Assembly (NCBI GenBank): GCA_963749365.1
Contig: CAVVME010000003.1
Span: 1,605,943-1,669,942, forward strand
Source: WHSW01 sp963749365
Lineage (GTDB): Bacteria > Actinomycetota > Thermoleophilia > Solirubrobacterales > 70-9
Direction: 5' to 3'
Length of the DNA stretch: 64,000 nt
A program made the translations under genes and the position numbers. Below the pieces are notes generated by a model. The model was given only the letters and a program-made list of their open reading frames with translations. It was not told the DNA's origin and did no database searches. Of the stretch, positions 33,160-41,947 are shown piece after piece; position 1 is the first letter of the stretch; every line of letters starts with the position of its first letter.

Positions 33160-34157
33160 CAGCCGAGCGCCGAGCCGTAGCGGCGCTCGTAGTACTCGCG
33201 GTACTCGCCCGAGCGGATCGGCTCCCACCACCACTCGTTGGCCCGGTACCACTCGACCGTGCGCTCGATCCCGTCGTCGAAGCCGACCGCCGGCTCCCAG
33301 CCGAGGCCGCGGGTCTTCTCCGAGGAGAGCGAGTAGCGCCGGTCGTGGCCGAGCCGGTCGGCGACGTGCTCGATCAGTGATTCGTCGCGCCCGGTCAGCG
33401 CCAGGATCCGCCCGACGACCTCGATGTTGGGCAGCTCGTCGGGGCCGCCGACGTTGTAGACCTCGCCCGCCTGGCCGAACTCGAGCACGGTGTCGATCGC
33501 GCTCGCGAAGTCCGAGACCCAGAGCCAGTTACGCACCTGAAGGCCATCGCCGTAGACGGGCAACGGGTCGCCCGCGAGCGCGTTGAGGACGCAGAGGGGG
33601 ATCAGCTTCTCGGGATACTGGCGCGGGCCATAGTTGTTCGAGGCGCGGACGATCAGCGCGTCGCACTCGTAGGTGCTCCGAAACGCGCCCACCAGCAGGT
33701 CGCCGCCGGCCTTCGAGGCCGAGTACGGGGACGAGGGATCGAGCGGGGAGCGCTCGTCGAACGAGCCCTGCTCGATCGATCCGTAGACCTCGTCGGTGGA
33801 GACCTGCAGGTGGCGGATGCCGGCATCGCGGGCGGCCTCGAGCAGCACGTAGGTCCCGTAGACGTCCGTCTGGATGAACTCGCCCGGATGCTCGATCGAA
33901 CGATCGACGTGCGTCTCGGCGGCGAAGTTGACGATCGCATCGCACCCGTCGAGCGCGGCGCGAACCGCCTCCCGATCGGCGATGTCGGCGACGGTCAGCG
34001 AGCAGCGGCTCGGGTCGAGCCGGTCGAGGTTCTCGGTTCGCCCCGCGTAGGTGAGCTTGTCGAGCACCCGGACGGAGAACTCGGGATGATTGTCGAGCCG
34101 GTGGCGGACATAGGCGGAGCCGATGAACCCGGCGCCTCCGGTGACCAGGACGTTCAT
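33159..34157 (-). CDS. rfbB: dTDP-glucose 4,6-dehydratase
   Basis: 332 residues, usual length. MNVLVTGGAGFIGSAYVRH binds NAD; AAETHVDRSIEHPGEFI, the catalytic VSTDEVYGSI and YSASKAGGD (Tyr-x3-Lys) are present, followed by RASNNYGPRQYPEKLIP. Converts dTDP-glucose to the 4-keto-6-deoxy sugar. It overlaps rfbD by 4 nt (ATGA) and rfbC by 1 nt. Confidence 0.97.
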   Translation of the reverse strand: MNVLVTGGAGFIGSAYVRHRLDNHPEFSVRVLDKLTYAGRTENLDRLDPSRCSLTVADIADREAVRAALDGCDAIVNFAAETHVDRSIEHPGEFIQTDVYGTYVLLEAARDAGIRHLQVSTDEVYGSIEQGSFDERSPLDPSSPYSASKAGGDLLVGAFRSTYECDALIVRASNNYGPRQYPEKLIPLCVLNALAGDPLPVYGDGLQVRNWLWVSDFASAIDTVLEFGQAGEVYNVGGPDELPNIEVVGRILALTGRDESLIEHVADRLGHDRRYSLSSEKTRGLGWEPAVGFDDGIERTVEWYRANEWWWEPIRSGEYREYYERRYGSALG

Positions 34158-35005
34158 CGCACCACGCTGCGGGCGCGCCGCGCGGACAGGTAGTCGGAGA
34201 GCCCCTGGCGCCAGTCGGGGAGCGCGATCGGATCGGCTCGCTCGCTGCCGAGCACCGAGTAGGCGGGGCGGGGCGCCGGCCGGCCGAGCATCTCGGTGGT
34301 TCCGGACATCACCCGGCACTCGACCCCGGCCTGGTCGAAGATCTCCTGTGCGAACTCGAACCACGAGCACTGCCCGGCGGCGGCGATGTGGTGGATGCCG
34401 AACTCCTCGCCCTCGACCAGCCGTGCGAGCGCGGCGGCGAGGTGCGGAGTGTAGGTCGGGGTGCCGATCTGGTCGGCGACGACCACGACCTCGGGCTGCT
34501 CGCCGGCGATCCGCAGCATCGTCTCGACGAAGTTCGAGCCTCCGGTCCCGAACAGCCACGAGGAGCGAACGACGAAGTGGCGCGGGTTGGCGATTGCGAC
34601 CGAGGTCTCGCCCGCCTGCTTCGATCGCCCGTAGGCCGAGATTGCGGCGGGGAGGTCGGACTCGACGTACGGGCGGGCCTTGGCGCCGTCGAAGACGTAG
34701 TCGCTCGAGACGTGCAGCAGCTTGGCTCCGTGCGCCGCCGCGGTCCCCGAGACCAGCGCCGCCCCTGTGTCGTTGACCGCCATCGCGGCGCGCTCGGCGG
34801 ACTCGGCTCCGTCGACGTCGGTCCAGGCGGCGCAGTTGACGACCGCGTCCGGGCTCAGCTGCGCGATCACGGCCTCGACCGACGCGGCGTCGGTGATGTC
34901 GAGCTCGGATCGGACGAGGCCGAGGACCTGGTGACGGCGCGCCGCCAGCGCCTCGACCGCGTCGCCGCCGAGCATCCCCCCGGCCCCGGTGACGAGCACC
35001 CTCAC
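34154..35005 (-). CDS. rfbD: dTDP-4-dehydrorhamnose reductase
   Basis: 283 residues. MRVLVTGAGGMLGGDAVEAL, then VNCAAWTDVDGAE, VSSDYVFDG and SAYGRSKQAGE with the catalytic Tyr/Lys, and VRSSWLFGTGG: a clear RmlD. Last reduction to dTDP-L-rhamnose using NAD(P)H. Overlaps both operon neighbours by 4 nt, which implies strict translational coupling. Confidence 0.96.
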   Translation of the reverse strand: MRVLVTGAGGMLGGDAVEALAARRHQVLGLVRSELDITDAASVEAVIAQLSPDAVVNCAAWTDVDGAESAERAAMAVNDTGAALVSGTAAAHGAKLLHVSSDYVFDGAKARPYVESDLPAAISAYGRSKQAGETSVAIANPRHFVVRSSWLFGTGGSNFVETMLRIAGEQPEVVVVADQIGTPTYTPHLAAALARLVEGEEFGIHHIAAAGQCSWFEFAQEIFDQAGVECRVMSGTTEMLGRPAPRPAYSVLGSERADPIALPDWRQGLSDYLSARRARSVVR

Positions 35006-36078
35006 GGGATCTGCACCTCGGAGTTGTCGCCGACGATCATCCGCAGGGTCTTCGGCAGCGCCTCGCCGCCGATCAGCTTGACGTTGCGGCCGAGCAGGCT
35101 CGCCTCGATGCGAGTGTCGAGGTCACGGACGCAGGCGCCGGCGAGCAGAATCGAATGCTCGACCTCCGAGCCGACGATCTCGACGTCGCGATCGATCGAC
35201 GTGTACGGGCCGATATAGGAATCGATGATCCGGGCGCCCGCGCCGATCACCGCCGGGCCGCGAACGACCGAGCGCTCGAGCTTTGCCCCGGCCTCGATCG
35301 CGACCCTGCCCTCGACCCTGGTCTCCTCGTCGGCCTCGCCGTCCATGCGGCGCTCGAGGTCCTCGAGCACGAGCCGGTTCGCTTCCAGCATGTCCGAGAG
35401 CTGGCCGGTGTCCTTCCACCAGCCGCCGACCGTGTGGCTCTCGACCTTCGCCCCGTGATCGATCAGCTGCTGGATCGCGTCGGTGATCTCGAGCTCGCCG
35501 CGTCCCGACGGCTCGATCGCGCGGGCGGCGGCGAAGATCTGCGAGGTGAACATGTAGACGCCGACCAGCGCCATGTGGCTGGGGGGGTCCTTCGGCTTCT
35601 CGACCAGACGGACGATCGTCTCGCCGTCGAGCTCGGCGACCCCGTAGTGCCACGGATCCGGGACTCGGGTGAGCAGGATCAGGGCCTCGGGCTGGTGCTC
35701 GCGGAAGGCGTCGACGAGATCGGTGATCCCGTCGCGGAGCAGGTTGTCGCCCAGGTACATGACGAACGGCGACTCACCGAGGAACTCCTCCGCGGTGAGC
35801 ACCGCGTGGGCGAGGCCGAGGGGCTGCTGCTGCGGGATGTAGGTGATCGAGGCCCCGAAGGCCGAGCCGTCGCCGACGGCCTCGCGGATCTCATCGCCCG
35901 TGTCGGGCGCGATGATGATCCCGATCTCGGTGATCCCCGCCCCGACCAGCGCCTCGATCCCGTAGAAGAGGACCGGCTTGTTGGCGACCGGCACCAGCTG
36001 CTTGGCCGACGTGTGCGTGATCGGGCGCAGGCGGGTGCCCGCCCCGCCCGAGAGGATCAGCCCCTTGAGAGCTTCCAT
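35002..36078 (-). CDS. rfbA: Glucose-1-phosphate thymidylyltransferase (long type)
   Basis: 358 residues, about 65 longer than classical RmlA, matching the RmlA-long type known from streptomycete deoxysugar clusters. LILSGGAGTRLRPITHTSAK is the nucleotidyltransferase signature; IPQQQPLGLAHAVLTAEEFL and MYLGDNLL follow. The C-terminal ~100 residues have left-handed beta-helix-like hexapeptides (AVIGAGARIIDSYIGPYTSI). It makes dTDP-glucose and opens the rhamnose operon. The ATG is 9 nt after TAGCCT (36093-36088), so the operon mRNA is predicted to be leaderless. Confidence 0.95.
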   Translation of the reverse strand: MEALKGLILSGGAGTRLRPITHTSAKQLVPVANKPVLFYGIEALVGAGITEIGIIIAPDTGDEIREAVGDGSAFGASITYIPQQQPLGLAHAVLTAEEFLGESPFVMYLGDNLLRDGITDLVDAFREHQPEALILLTRVPDPWHYGVAELDGETIVRLVEKPKDPPSHMALVGVYMFTSQIFAAARAIEPSGRGELEITDAIQQLIDHGAKVESHTVGGWWKDTGQLSDMLEANRLVLEDLERRMDGEADEETRVEGRVAIEAGAKLERSVVRGPAVIGAGARIIDSYIGPYTSIDRDVEIVGSEVEHSILLAGACVRDLDTRIEASLLGRNVKLIGGEALPKTLRMIVGDNSEVQIP

Positions 36079-36123
36079 CGCGCGGCAAGGCTAGCGACGC
36101 TCAGGCCTGACCGCGCCGGGCGG

Positions 36124-36591
36124 CTAGTAGGTGCCGCCGAGCTTGCGGTGGTCCCAGCTCGCGGTCCGCACGGGGCGGAACCTGATCGCCACCCGCTTCG
36201 CCGCCTGCGCGCGCAGGGCGGCGGCCGCGTCGCCCTCGATCGAGTCGATGTCGCCCGAGTGGCGCAGCGCAAGCTCGGTGCCGAAGTCGAGCACCGCCTC
36301 GGGGTCGCGAACCAGCTCCGCCTCGGCCTCGATCTGGACGCCGCGAAGCTCGAGGTACTCGGTCCCGGCCTCGACCAGGAGGGTGGCGCGGGGGTCGCGC
36401 TCGAGGTTGCGGACCTTCTGCGACTTGGCGTATGTCCAGACCCAGATCTCGCCCTCGCGCACCGTGAACCACATCGGCATCGAGTGCGGCCAGCCGCGGG
36501 GGCCGAGGGTGGAGATGATCACGATGCGTTCGGAGGTGAGGAGGTGAAGTTGCTCGGCGGCGGTGAGCTCGATCTGCTTGCGGCGGCTCAT
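36124..36591 (-). CDS. PPOX-class (FMN/F420-dependent) oxidoreductase-like protein
   Basis: 155 residues with the split-barrel fold of the pyridoxamine-phosphate-oxidase superfamily: LTSERIVIISTLGPRGWPHS, MPMWFTVREGEIWVWTYAKS, QKVRNLERDPRATLLVEAG. Actinobacterial members often use F420 or FMN; the sequence does not decide. The ATG overlaps the stop of the penicillin-acylase gene by 4 nt, so it is the second gene of that operon. The substrate is unknown. Confidence 0.85.
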   Translation of the reverse strand: MSRRKQIELTAAEQLHLLTSERIVIISTLGPRGWPHSMPMWFTVREGEIWVWTYAKSQKVRNLERDPRATLLVEAGTEYLELRGVQIEAEAELVRDPEAVLDFGTELALRHSGDIDSIEGDAAAALRAQAAKRVAIRFRPVRTASWDHRKLGGTY

Positions 36592-38996
36592 CCGCTCGTC
36601 GCTCGTCGCTCGTCGCTCGTCGCTGGGGCGGTGGGTTCGAGGGTCAGGGTTTGCCAGGGCGGTTCGCCCGCCATCGCCTGGGTCTCGCCGCTGGCCCAGC
36701 GTGCCTGAAGGTCGTCGTAGTGGGGGCTGGCCACGTGGCCGGACTGACCGGTGAACGCCTGCCAGCGCGAGCGGGCGGGTGCGCCCGCGTCGGCGATGAT
36801 CCGCCACGCCGGGGCCCAGATCGCGCGGTATGGATCGTTCGGGTCCCAGCCGACCTGGGCCACCGTCTCCTGCGCGCCGCCGACCTCGAGCCGGCGGCTG
36901 AAGATCGCCGCCAGCGTCGGGTTGGCGGCGCCGAGCGCGTGCGGAAACTCGAGCGCGTGGACCGCGCCCCAGCCCCATCCCGCAGGATCGGCGCCGAACC
37001 GGCCCTCGAGCTCGTCGAGCGCGGCGCGCAAGGCGTCGAGCGCGAGCTCGTCCCACTCGCACCCGATCAGCTCAGGGTCGGCCTCCGTCCAGAGCGCCAG
37101 CAGGTGGGATTGCCAGCGCCAGGGCGATGACACATGCCTCATGAACCCGTTGTCCGCCCGGTCGAGCCAACGCTCGGCGAGGTCGCGGTCGCCGATCGCC
37201 AGCCGCGCCACCTCGCGCGCGAACCTCAACGTGAACGCCTGATAGATCGTCGCCGCGACCGAGGCGGGGCCCATCTCCCCGTCCCAGCTACGCAAGCGTT
37301 CGATCGCCGCGGTCTCGCGCTGATCCCGGGGGCGTAGGCGGGCGAGGCGGTGGGCGGTCTCAAGCCCGGGGATCGAGAGCATGTCGGTCTGGATCCGGGC
37401 GAAGCCGTCGAGGTCGTGTTCGTCCTCGGCGCCGAGCAGGTCCTCGATCCGGCGCGCCCGATAGCCGTCGAGCCAGTCGCTGGTGATGTGGTGCGGGTAG
37501 TCCTCGGGGGTGATCCGGTTGTTGGCGGTGAGGACGTAGCCCTGCTCGGGATCGACCAGCTCGGGGAGCTCGTCGTAGGGGACCCGTCCCCGCCACTCGT
37601 GCTCGCCGGTCCAACCCGGCTTCGGCAGGTCCGGGCAGTTGCCGGCGCGGAGCGGGACCAGGCCGATCATCTTGTAGCCGATCGAACCCCGCCGATCGGC
37701 CCAGACCAGGTTCGAGACCGGCGCATTGTGGGGCGCCAGCGAGGCAACCAGCTCCGGGCCGCTGCGCACCGGCAGCACCGCAAGGCTGGCCTCGGTCACG
37801 CAGGGCGCCTCGAGCGCGGTCCAGCTCAGCGCCAGCGGTTCGTCGGGGTCGGCGCGCAGGGCCTCGTTGACGAGCGGGCCGTGATGGGTGGCGCGGACGA
37901 TGAGCCGCTCGGGCTCGGAGCGCCCCTTGACCTCGATCAGCTCCTCGGTGAGCGAGAGCGGCAGCAGCTCGCCGCGAAACTCGTACTGCTCGTCGCGCAC
38001 CCGCTCGACGAACAGGTCCATGACGTCGGCCATCGTGTTGGTGAACGACCAGGCGACGTCGTCGTTCTGGCCGAATGCGATCCCGATCCGGCCGGGGAAC
38101 GAGGCCCCGCGGCAGGTCCGTCCGCCGACCTCGAGCCCGAGCTCGTAGGTGATCCCGGGCATGCTCGGAGGCAGGTGCGGATCGCCGGCCAGCAAGGCCG
38201 TCCCGGTCGCCGAGCGGCGCGGCGAAACGGCCCAGTTGTTCGAGCCCGTGGCCTCGGGCGCCAATCCGAGCGCCTCCCGCAAGACATCGATCTGGGCCGA
38301 GAGCGCGATCCCCGCGCCGCGCCACTCGGCTCCCGGCTCGAGCGCGACCGGGTTGCCCTCCGGGTAGCCGGGGTCCAGCCGCACCGCCAGCTCGGGCCCG
38401 AGGTCGCGGACCATGTCGGCGCGGATCAGCTCGCGCTCCCAGTTGGTCGACAGGCCGAGCGCGAGCAGCTTGGTCAGGGTCAGGGTGTCGGCGGGCCGCC
38501 AGGGCTCGAATCCGGTGCGCAGGAGCTGGAATTCGACCGGGAGCGCGGCAGCCGCCTCGACCGCCGCGTTGATGCCCGCGCTGTAGGCGGCCAGCGCCGA
38601 TCCCAGCTCCTCCCCCAGGGCCTCCTCCTCGGCGAGCGCGATCCGGCGCAGGCCCAGGGTGCGCACGAATCGGTCCGCGGCGAGGCCCGGGTCGCCGGAG
38701 ATCTCGGCCAGCCGGCCGCACGCCAGGCGCCGGTAGAGGTCGAGCTGCCAGAGCCGGTCCTGGCCGTGGCAGAAGCCCTGCCCGAACCAGGCGTCGTCGC
38801 CGGAGCGAGCGCTGACGTGGGGCACGCCCCAGCGGTCGCGGCGGATCGTCACCGGGTCGGAGAGGCCACGAACGCGGACGGTGCCCGCGGTGCGCGGCAG
38901 GGGCCGGCGCGCGACCTGCCACCAGAGGCCGGCCACTCCGGCGCCGAGCGCCGCCCCGGCGAGGCCGAGCGCCTTCAACGGTGGCCGTCCGAGCAC
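36588..38996 (-). CDS. Penicillin acylase family Ntn-hydrolase
   Basis: 802 residues. The N-terminal hydrophobic segment ALGLAGAALGAGVAGLWW suggests export or membrane anchoring. The RRDRWGVPHVSARSGDDAW segment and FGQGFCHGQDRLWQLDLYRR are the alpha-chain signature. Autoprocessing should expose Ser in ATGSNNWAVSPRRS, followed by LLAGDPHLPPSMPG and the FGQNDDVAWSFTNT region. Members hydrolyse beta-lactam side chains, acyl-homoserine lactones or lipids; no specific substrate can be assigned. GTG start 7 nt after TAGAGT (39009-39004). The last residues are encoded by a 7-bp tandem repeat. Confidence 0.93.
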   Translation of the reverse strand: MLGRPPLKALGLAGAALGAGVAGLWWQVARRPLPRTAGTVRVRGLSDPVTIRRDRWGVPHVSARSGDDAWFGQGFCHGQDRLWQLDLYRRLACGRLAEISGDPGLAADRFVRTLGLRRIALAEEEALGEELGSALAAYSAGINAAVEAAAALPVEFQLLRTGFEPWRPADTLTLTKLLALGLSTNWERELIRADMVRDLGPELAVRLDPGYPEGNPVALEPGAEWRGAGIALSAQIDVLREALGLAPEATGSNNWAVSPRRSATGTALLAGDPHLPPSMPGITYELGLEVGGRTCRGASFPGRIGIAFGQNDDVAWSFTNTMADVMDLFVERVRDEQYEFRGELLPLSLTEELIEVKGRSEPERLIVRATHHGPLVNEALRADPDEPLALSWTALEAPCVTEASLAVLPVRSGPELVASLAPHNAPVSNLVWADRRGSIGYKMIGLVPLRAGNCPDLPKPGWTGEHEWRGRVPYDELPELVDPEQGYVLTANNRITPEDYPHHITSDWLDGYRARRIEDLLGAEDEHDLDGFARIQTDMLSIPGLETAHRLARLRPRDQRETAAIERLRSWDGEMGPASVAATIYQAFTLRFAREVARLAIGDRDLAERWLDRADNGFMRHVSSPWRWQSHLLALWTEADPELIGCEWDELALDALRAALDELEGRFGADPAGWGWGAVHALEFPHALGAANPTLAAIFSRRLEVGGAQETVAQVGWDPNDPYRAIWAPAWRIIADAGAPARSRWQAFTGQSGHVASPHYDDLQARWASGETQAMAGEPPWQTLTLEPTAPATSDERRATSG
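36592..36624. repeat. 7-bp tandem repeat (GCTCGTC)4 at an operon junction
   Basis: Four perfect copies of GCTCGTC (36594-36621) plus GCT, immediately adjacent to the PPOX start. On the minus strand they encode the C-terminal ATSDERRATSG of the penicillin acylase. Confidence 0.85.
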
Positions 38997-39023
38997 CCCG
39001 GGAACTCTAGTGCGGCGCGGCTC

Positions 39024-39770
39024 TCACTCGACCAGCTCGATCCCGTCCAGGGCACCCTCCGCCTCGAGCTTGTCGAGGTGGGCGGCCATCACCGCCGCGG
39101 CAGCGGCCCGCAGCCCGGGCGGGACGTCGTCCCAGGCGCGGGCGAGCAGCCGCTCGCGCGAGCGCTCCCCTTCCGCGAGCGCGGCGAGCAGCTTGCGCTC
39201 ACGCTCGAGCCGGTGCTCGATGTACTCGCTGATCTTCGTCGCCGGATCGTCGACGTACGGGCCGTGCCCCGGGCAGAGCAGCTCGGGGGCGCGCTCGCGC
39301 AGCTTCCGCAGCGAGCTCAGGTAGCTCGCCAACGAGCCGCCGTCCGGGGGAACGTAGCTCGACCCGTGGCCGAGCACGAGGTCGCCGCTGAAGCAGACCG
39401 GCCCGAGCAGCAGGCAGACGTGGTCGGCGGCGTGCCCGGGGGTCGCCAGGACGTCGAACGGACCGGCGCGGTCGCCGGTCACCTCGACCACGGCGGAATC
39501 GAGTAGCGGGACCGCGGCCGTGTGATCGAGGTGGGAGTGGGTGAGCACGATCCCCGCGATCCCGCCGTGGCGATCCGCCAGCGCGCGGACCGCCGCGGCA
39601 TGGCCAGGATCGGCCGGGCCGGGGTCGATCACGAAGGTCCCGCCGGCGGCCGCGACGACGTAGGTGTTCGTCCCCTCGAGCGTCATCGGCCCCGGGTTGG
39701 GGGCGACGATCCGCTCGATCTCGGGATGGCCCGGAGGAGAGTCGCTGATCGGGGACTCCGCGGGACTCAG
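39024..39770 (-). CDS. MBL-fold metallo-hydrolase (LACTB2/glyoxalase II-like)
   Basis: About 248 residues. Metal site: VLTHSHLDHTAAVPLL, then TPGHAADHVCL and FSGDLVLGHGSSYV, and LLCPGHGPYV near the end; a C-terminal winged-helix-like segment (ERKLLAALAEGERSRERLLARAW) is typical of LACTB2-type proteins. The family-conserved RIVAPNPGPMTLEGTNTYV begins upstream of the first ATG (39686). The only start before it is CTG 39770, which overlaps the pafBC stop codon as CTGA. It is the second gene after pafBC. Substrate unknown. Confidence 0.85.
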   Translation of the reverse strand: MSPAESPISDSPPGHPEIERIVAPNPGPMTLEGTNTYVVAAAGGTFVIDPGPADPGHAAAVRALADRHGGIAGIVLTHSHLDHTAAVPLLDSAVVEVTGDRAGPFDVLATPGHAADHVCLLLGPVCFSGDLVLGHGSSYVPPDGGSLASYLSSLRKLRERAPELLCPGHGPYVDDPATKISEYIEHRLERERKLLAALAEGERSRERLLARAWDDVPPGLRAAAAAVMAAHLDKLEAEGALDGIELVE

Positions 39771-41824
39771 GAGCTGCTGCCGACGGCCTTCAGCACCGCG
39801 GCCCGGACGTCGGGCGGCTCGAGCACGACCAGGTCGCCGACCCCCTTCAGCACCTCGCGCACCAGCCAGTCGTCCGAACCGTAGGGCAGCTCGACGACCA
39901 CCGCGCCGTCGTCGAGCTCCTCGACCACGGTGCGCTCCTCGCGCAGCCACCGGGCGCGGTCGGGCGAGACCCAGACGCGGGCGACACCCGCCGTGGTCAC
40001 CTCGCCGTGAGCGAGCCACTCCTGCTGGGCGAGCGCCTCCTCGACCCCCTCGCGCGGCTCGAAGCCTCGGTCGCTGATCACCGCCTCCTTCATCCGGTCG
40101 AGTCGGAAATGGCGCGTGTCGGCGCGGTCGAGGTCGAAGCAACCCAGATACCAGCCCTCGGGCCCGTTGACGAGCTGATATGGCTCGACCTCGCGCTTGG
40201 TGAACTCGTCCTCGTTTTCCTTGTAGTAGTGGAGCTCGAGCACCCGCCGGCGCTGGATCGCCTCGTTCACGGTCCGGACCACCGAGGAGTCGTCGCGGCC
40301 GGGGGCGATCTCGAGCCCCTCCTCGGATGGATCGTGGCCGAGCGCAGAGACGATCTTCTTGCGCGCGCTCTGCAGCCCCGACTGCGGCAGGTGGTCACCG
40401 AAAAGGTCGATCGCCGCGACCAGCGCCTTCGCCTCGAGCGGCAGCAGGCGGGCCGGACGGGCGAAGTTGTCGCCGTAGGTGTCCGGATCGACCTCGATCC
40501 GGTCGCCGGCGATCTCCGCGTAGAGCACATAGGTGCCGCCGCCGAAGTTGACCACGTTGAGCACGTCGAGGTCCTCGCGCAGCTCGTCGAGCGAGATGTT
40601 GAGCTCGTCGAGCACCTGCTGGGTCGGCAGGCTGTCGTCGTCGCGCGCGGCGCCGATCAACAGCCCCGCGAGGGTGACCAGGCGGGCAAAGCGCTCGGGC
40701 CGGATCACCGACTCGGCGCGGCCGTTGGAGCTGCGCGCGCGCGAGCCGTTGCCGTCCGCGATCGGGCGGCGGGCCGTGGCGGCGACCTCGAACTCGCGGT
40801 CGTGGCGGTCCCGCAGCAGCGCCAGGCGCTGCTCGGCCTCGGCGGCGAGCTCCTGCGGGTCGAGCAGCCGCGCGTTCTCGCGCCAGCTCAGGACCCAGGA
40901 GATGAGCTGGCGCTCGGACGCGTACTCGGTCTCGAACACCGAGCCCCGGCCCTTGACCCCGTCGGCCTTGGTCGGCTTGCGAAAGCTCCCGTGGCGGCCG
41001 AAGTCGCGCTCGACCAGCCAGACGATCCGCTCGCGCAAGAAGACCGCCGAGGTCCCCTTGATCTCGCCCATCTGCCACTCGGCCCGGGTCCCGTAGTCGC
41101 GCCGGTCGAAGTCCTCGGGAGGGGCGAAGTCGTGCTCGGCCTTGGTCGCGTAGGAGACCTTGCCGTTGATCCGCGAGAGCCGGAACACGCGCACCTCGTC
41201 GCGCTCGTGCGAGTGGCCGATCAGATAGAACTGGCCCTCGCGAAAGACGAGGTGGTACGGGTTGACCTTGCGGTCGGAGACCTCGTCGCGTTGCAGCGAG
41301 TAGTAGGAGAACTCGATCGTCTTCCGGCGCGAGATCGCGGTCTCGATCTTGGCCAGACGCTGCGAGAGCTCGCGTCCCGTGCCGGCGACCGAGAGCTTGA
41401 CGTCGATCGGCGCCTCCGCCTCCTCGGTGAGCGGGCTCGGCCGGCCCCAGGAAACCTGCTGGAGCGCCAGCCGCAGCGGCTCGGCGTAGGCGAACTCCCC
41501 GTCGAGTAGGCCGAGCGCGGTCCGCAGCGCCGCCAGCTCGGAGTCGGTGAACTCGATCGCCGGCAGGTAGTAGTTCTCGGGCGGAAGCGCGTACAGCTCC
41601 GCCTCGAAGAACCCCTCGGCCGGCTTTTCGACCTGCAACGAGATCCCGAGGCTCTCGAGCTCGGCGCGGTCGGCGTAGAAGCGACGCGCGAACGCGTCCT
41701 CGTTCATCGAGCTGTAGCCCTCCACCTCGCGCTTGATCTCGAGCGCCGAGACCGGTCGGCGATTCGCCATCAGGAACGAGATCAGCGAGAGCTGGCGGAT
41801 TAGCTTCTCGGTGTCCTTGGCCAC
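39767..41824 (-). CDS. pafBC: PafB-PafC fused WYL-domain transcriptional regulator
   Basis: 685 residues containing two complete tandem modules, each with an N-terminal winged helix and a WYL domain. Module 1 starts AKDTEKLIRQLSLISFLMAN, with HLVFREGQFYLIGHSHERDEVR. Module 2 starts around RPERFARLVTLAGLLIGAA, with YQLVNGPEGWYLGCFDLDRA. In mycobacteria PafB and PafC are separate proteins forming a heterodimer that activates the LexA/RecA-independent DNA-damage regulon; here they are one chain. GTG 41824 is 8 nt after TATGCT (41838-41833), so leaderless. No proteasome genes are adjacent. Confidence 0.93.
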   Translation of the reverse strand: MAKDTEKLIRQLSLISFLMANRRPVSALEIKREVEGYSSMNEDAFARRFYADRAELESLGISLQVEKPAEGFFEAELYALPPENYYLPAIEFTDSELAALRTALGLLDGEFAYAEPLRLALQQVSWGRPSPLTEEAEAPIDVKLSVAGTGRELSQRLAKIETAISRRKTIEFSYYSLQRDEVSDRKVNPYHLVFREGQFYLIGHSHERDEVRVFRLSRINGKVSYATKAEHDFAPPEDFDRRDYGTRAEWQMGEIKGTSAVFLRERIVWLVERDFGRHGSFRKPTKADGVKGRGSVFETEYASERQLISWVLSWRENARLLDPQELAAEAEQRLALLRDRHDREFEVAATARRPIADGNGSRARSSNGRAESVIRPERFARLVTLAGLLIGAARDDDSLPTQQVLDELNISLDELREDLDVLNVVNFGGGTYVLYAEIAGDRIEVDPDTYGDNFARPARLLPLEAKALVAAIDLFGDHLPQSGLQSARKKIVSALGHDPSEEGLEIAPGRDDSSVVRTVNEAIQRRRVLELHYYKENEDEFTKREVEPYQLVNGPEGWYLGCFDLDRADTRHFRLDRMKEAVISDRGFEPREGVEEALAQQEWLAHGEVTTAGVARVWVSPDRARWLREERTVVEELDDGAVVVELPYGSDDWLVREVLKGVGDLVVLEPPDVRAAVLKAVGSSS

Positions 41825-41947
41825 GGCACCCGAGCATATTGAGCGGCGAAAGCCACGCCGGACGCGTTCGTCGCGCAACCGTCGCAAATTGCGGCGCCGA
41901 GGGGTAGGCTCCGTGTCTGAACAGTCCCGACTCGGGAGGTCCCTCCG

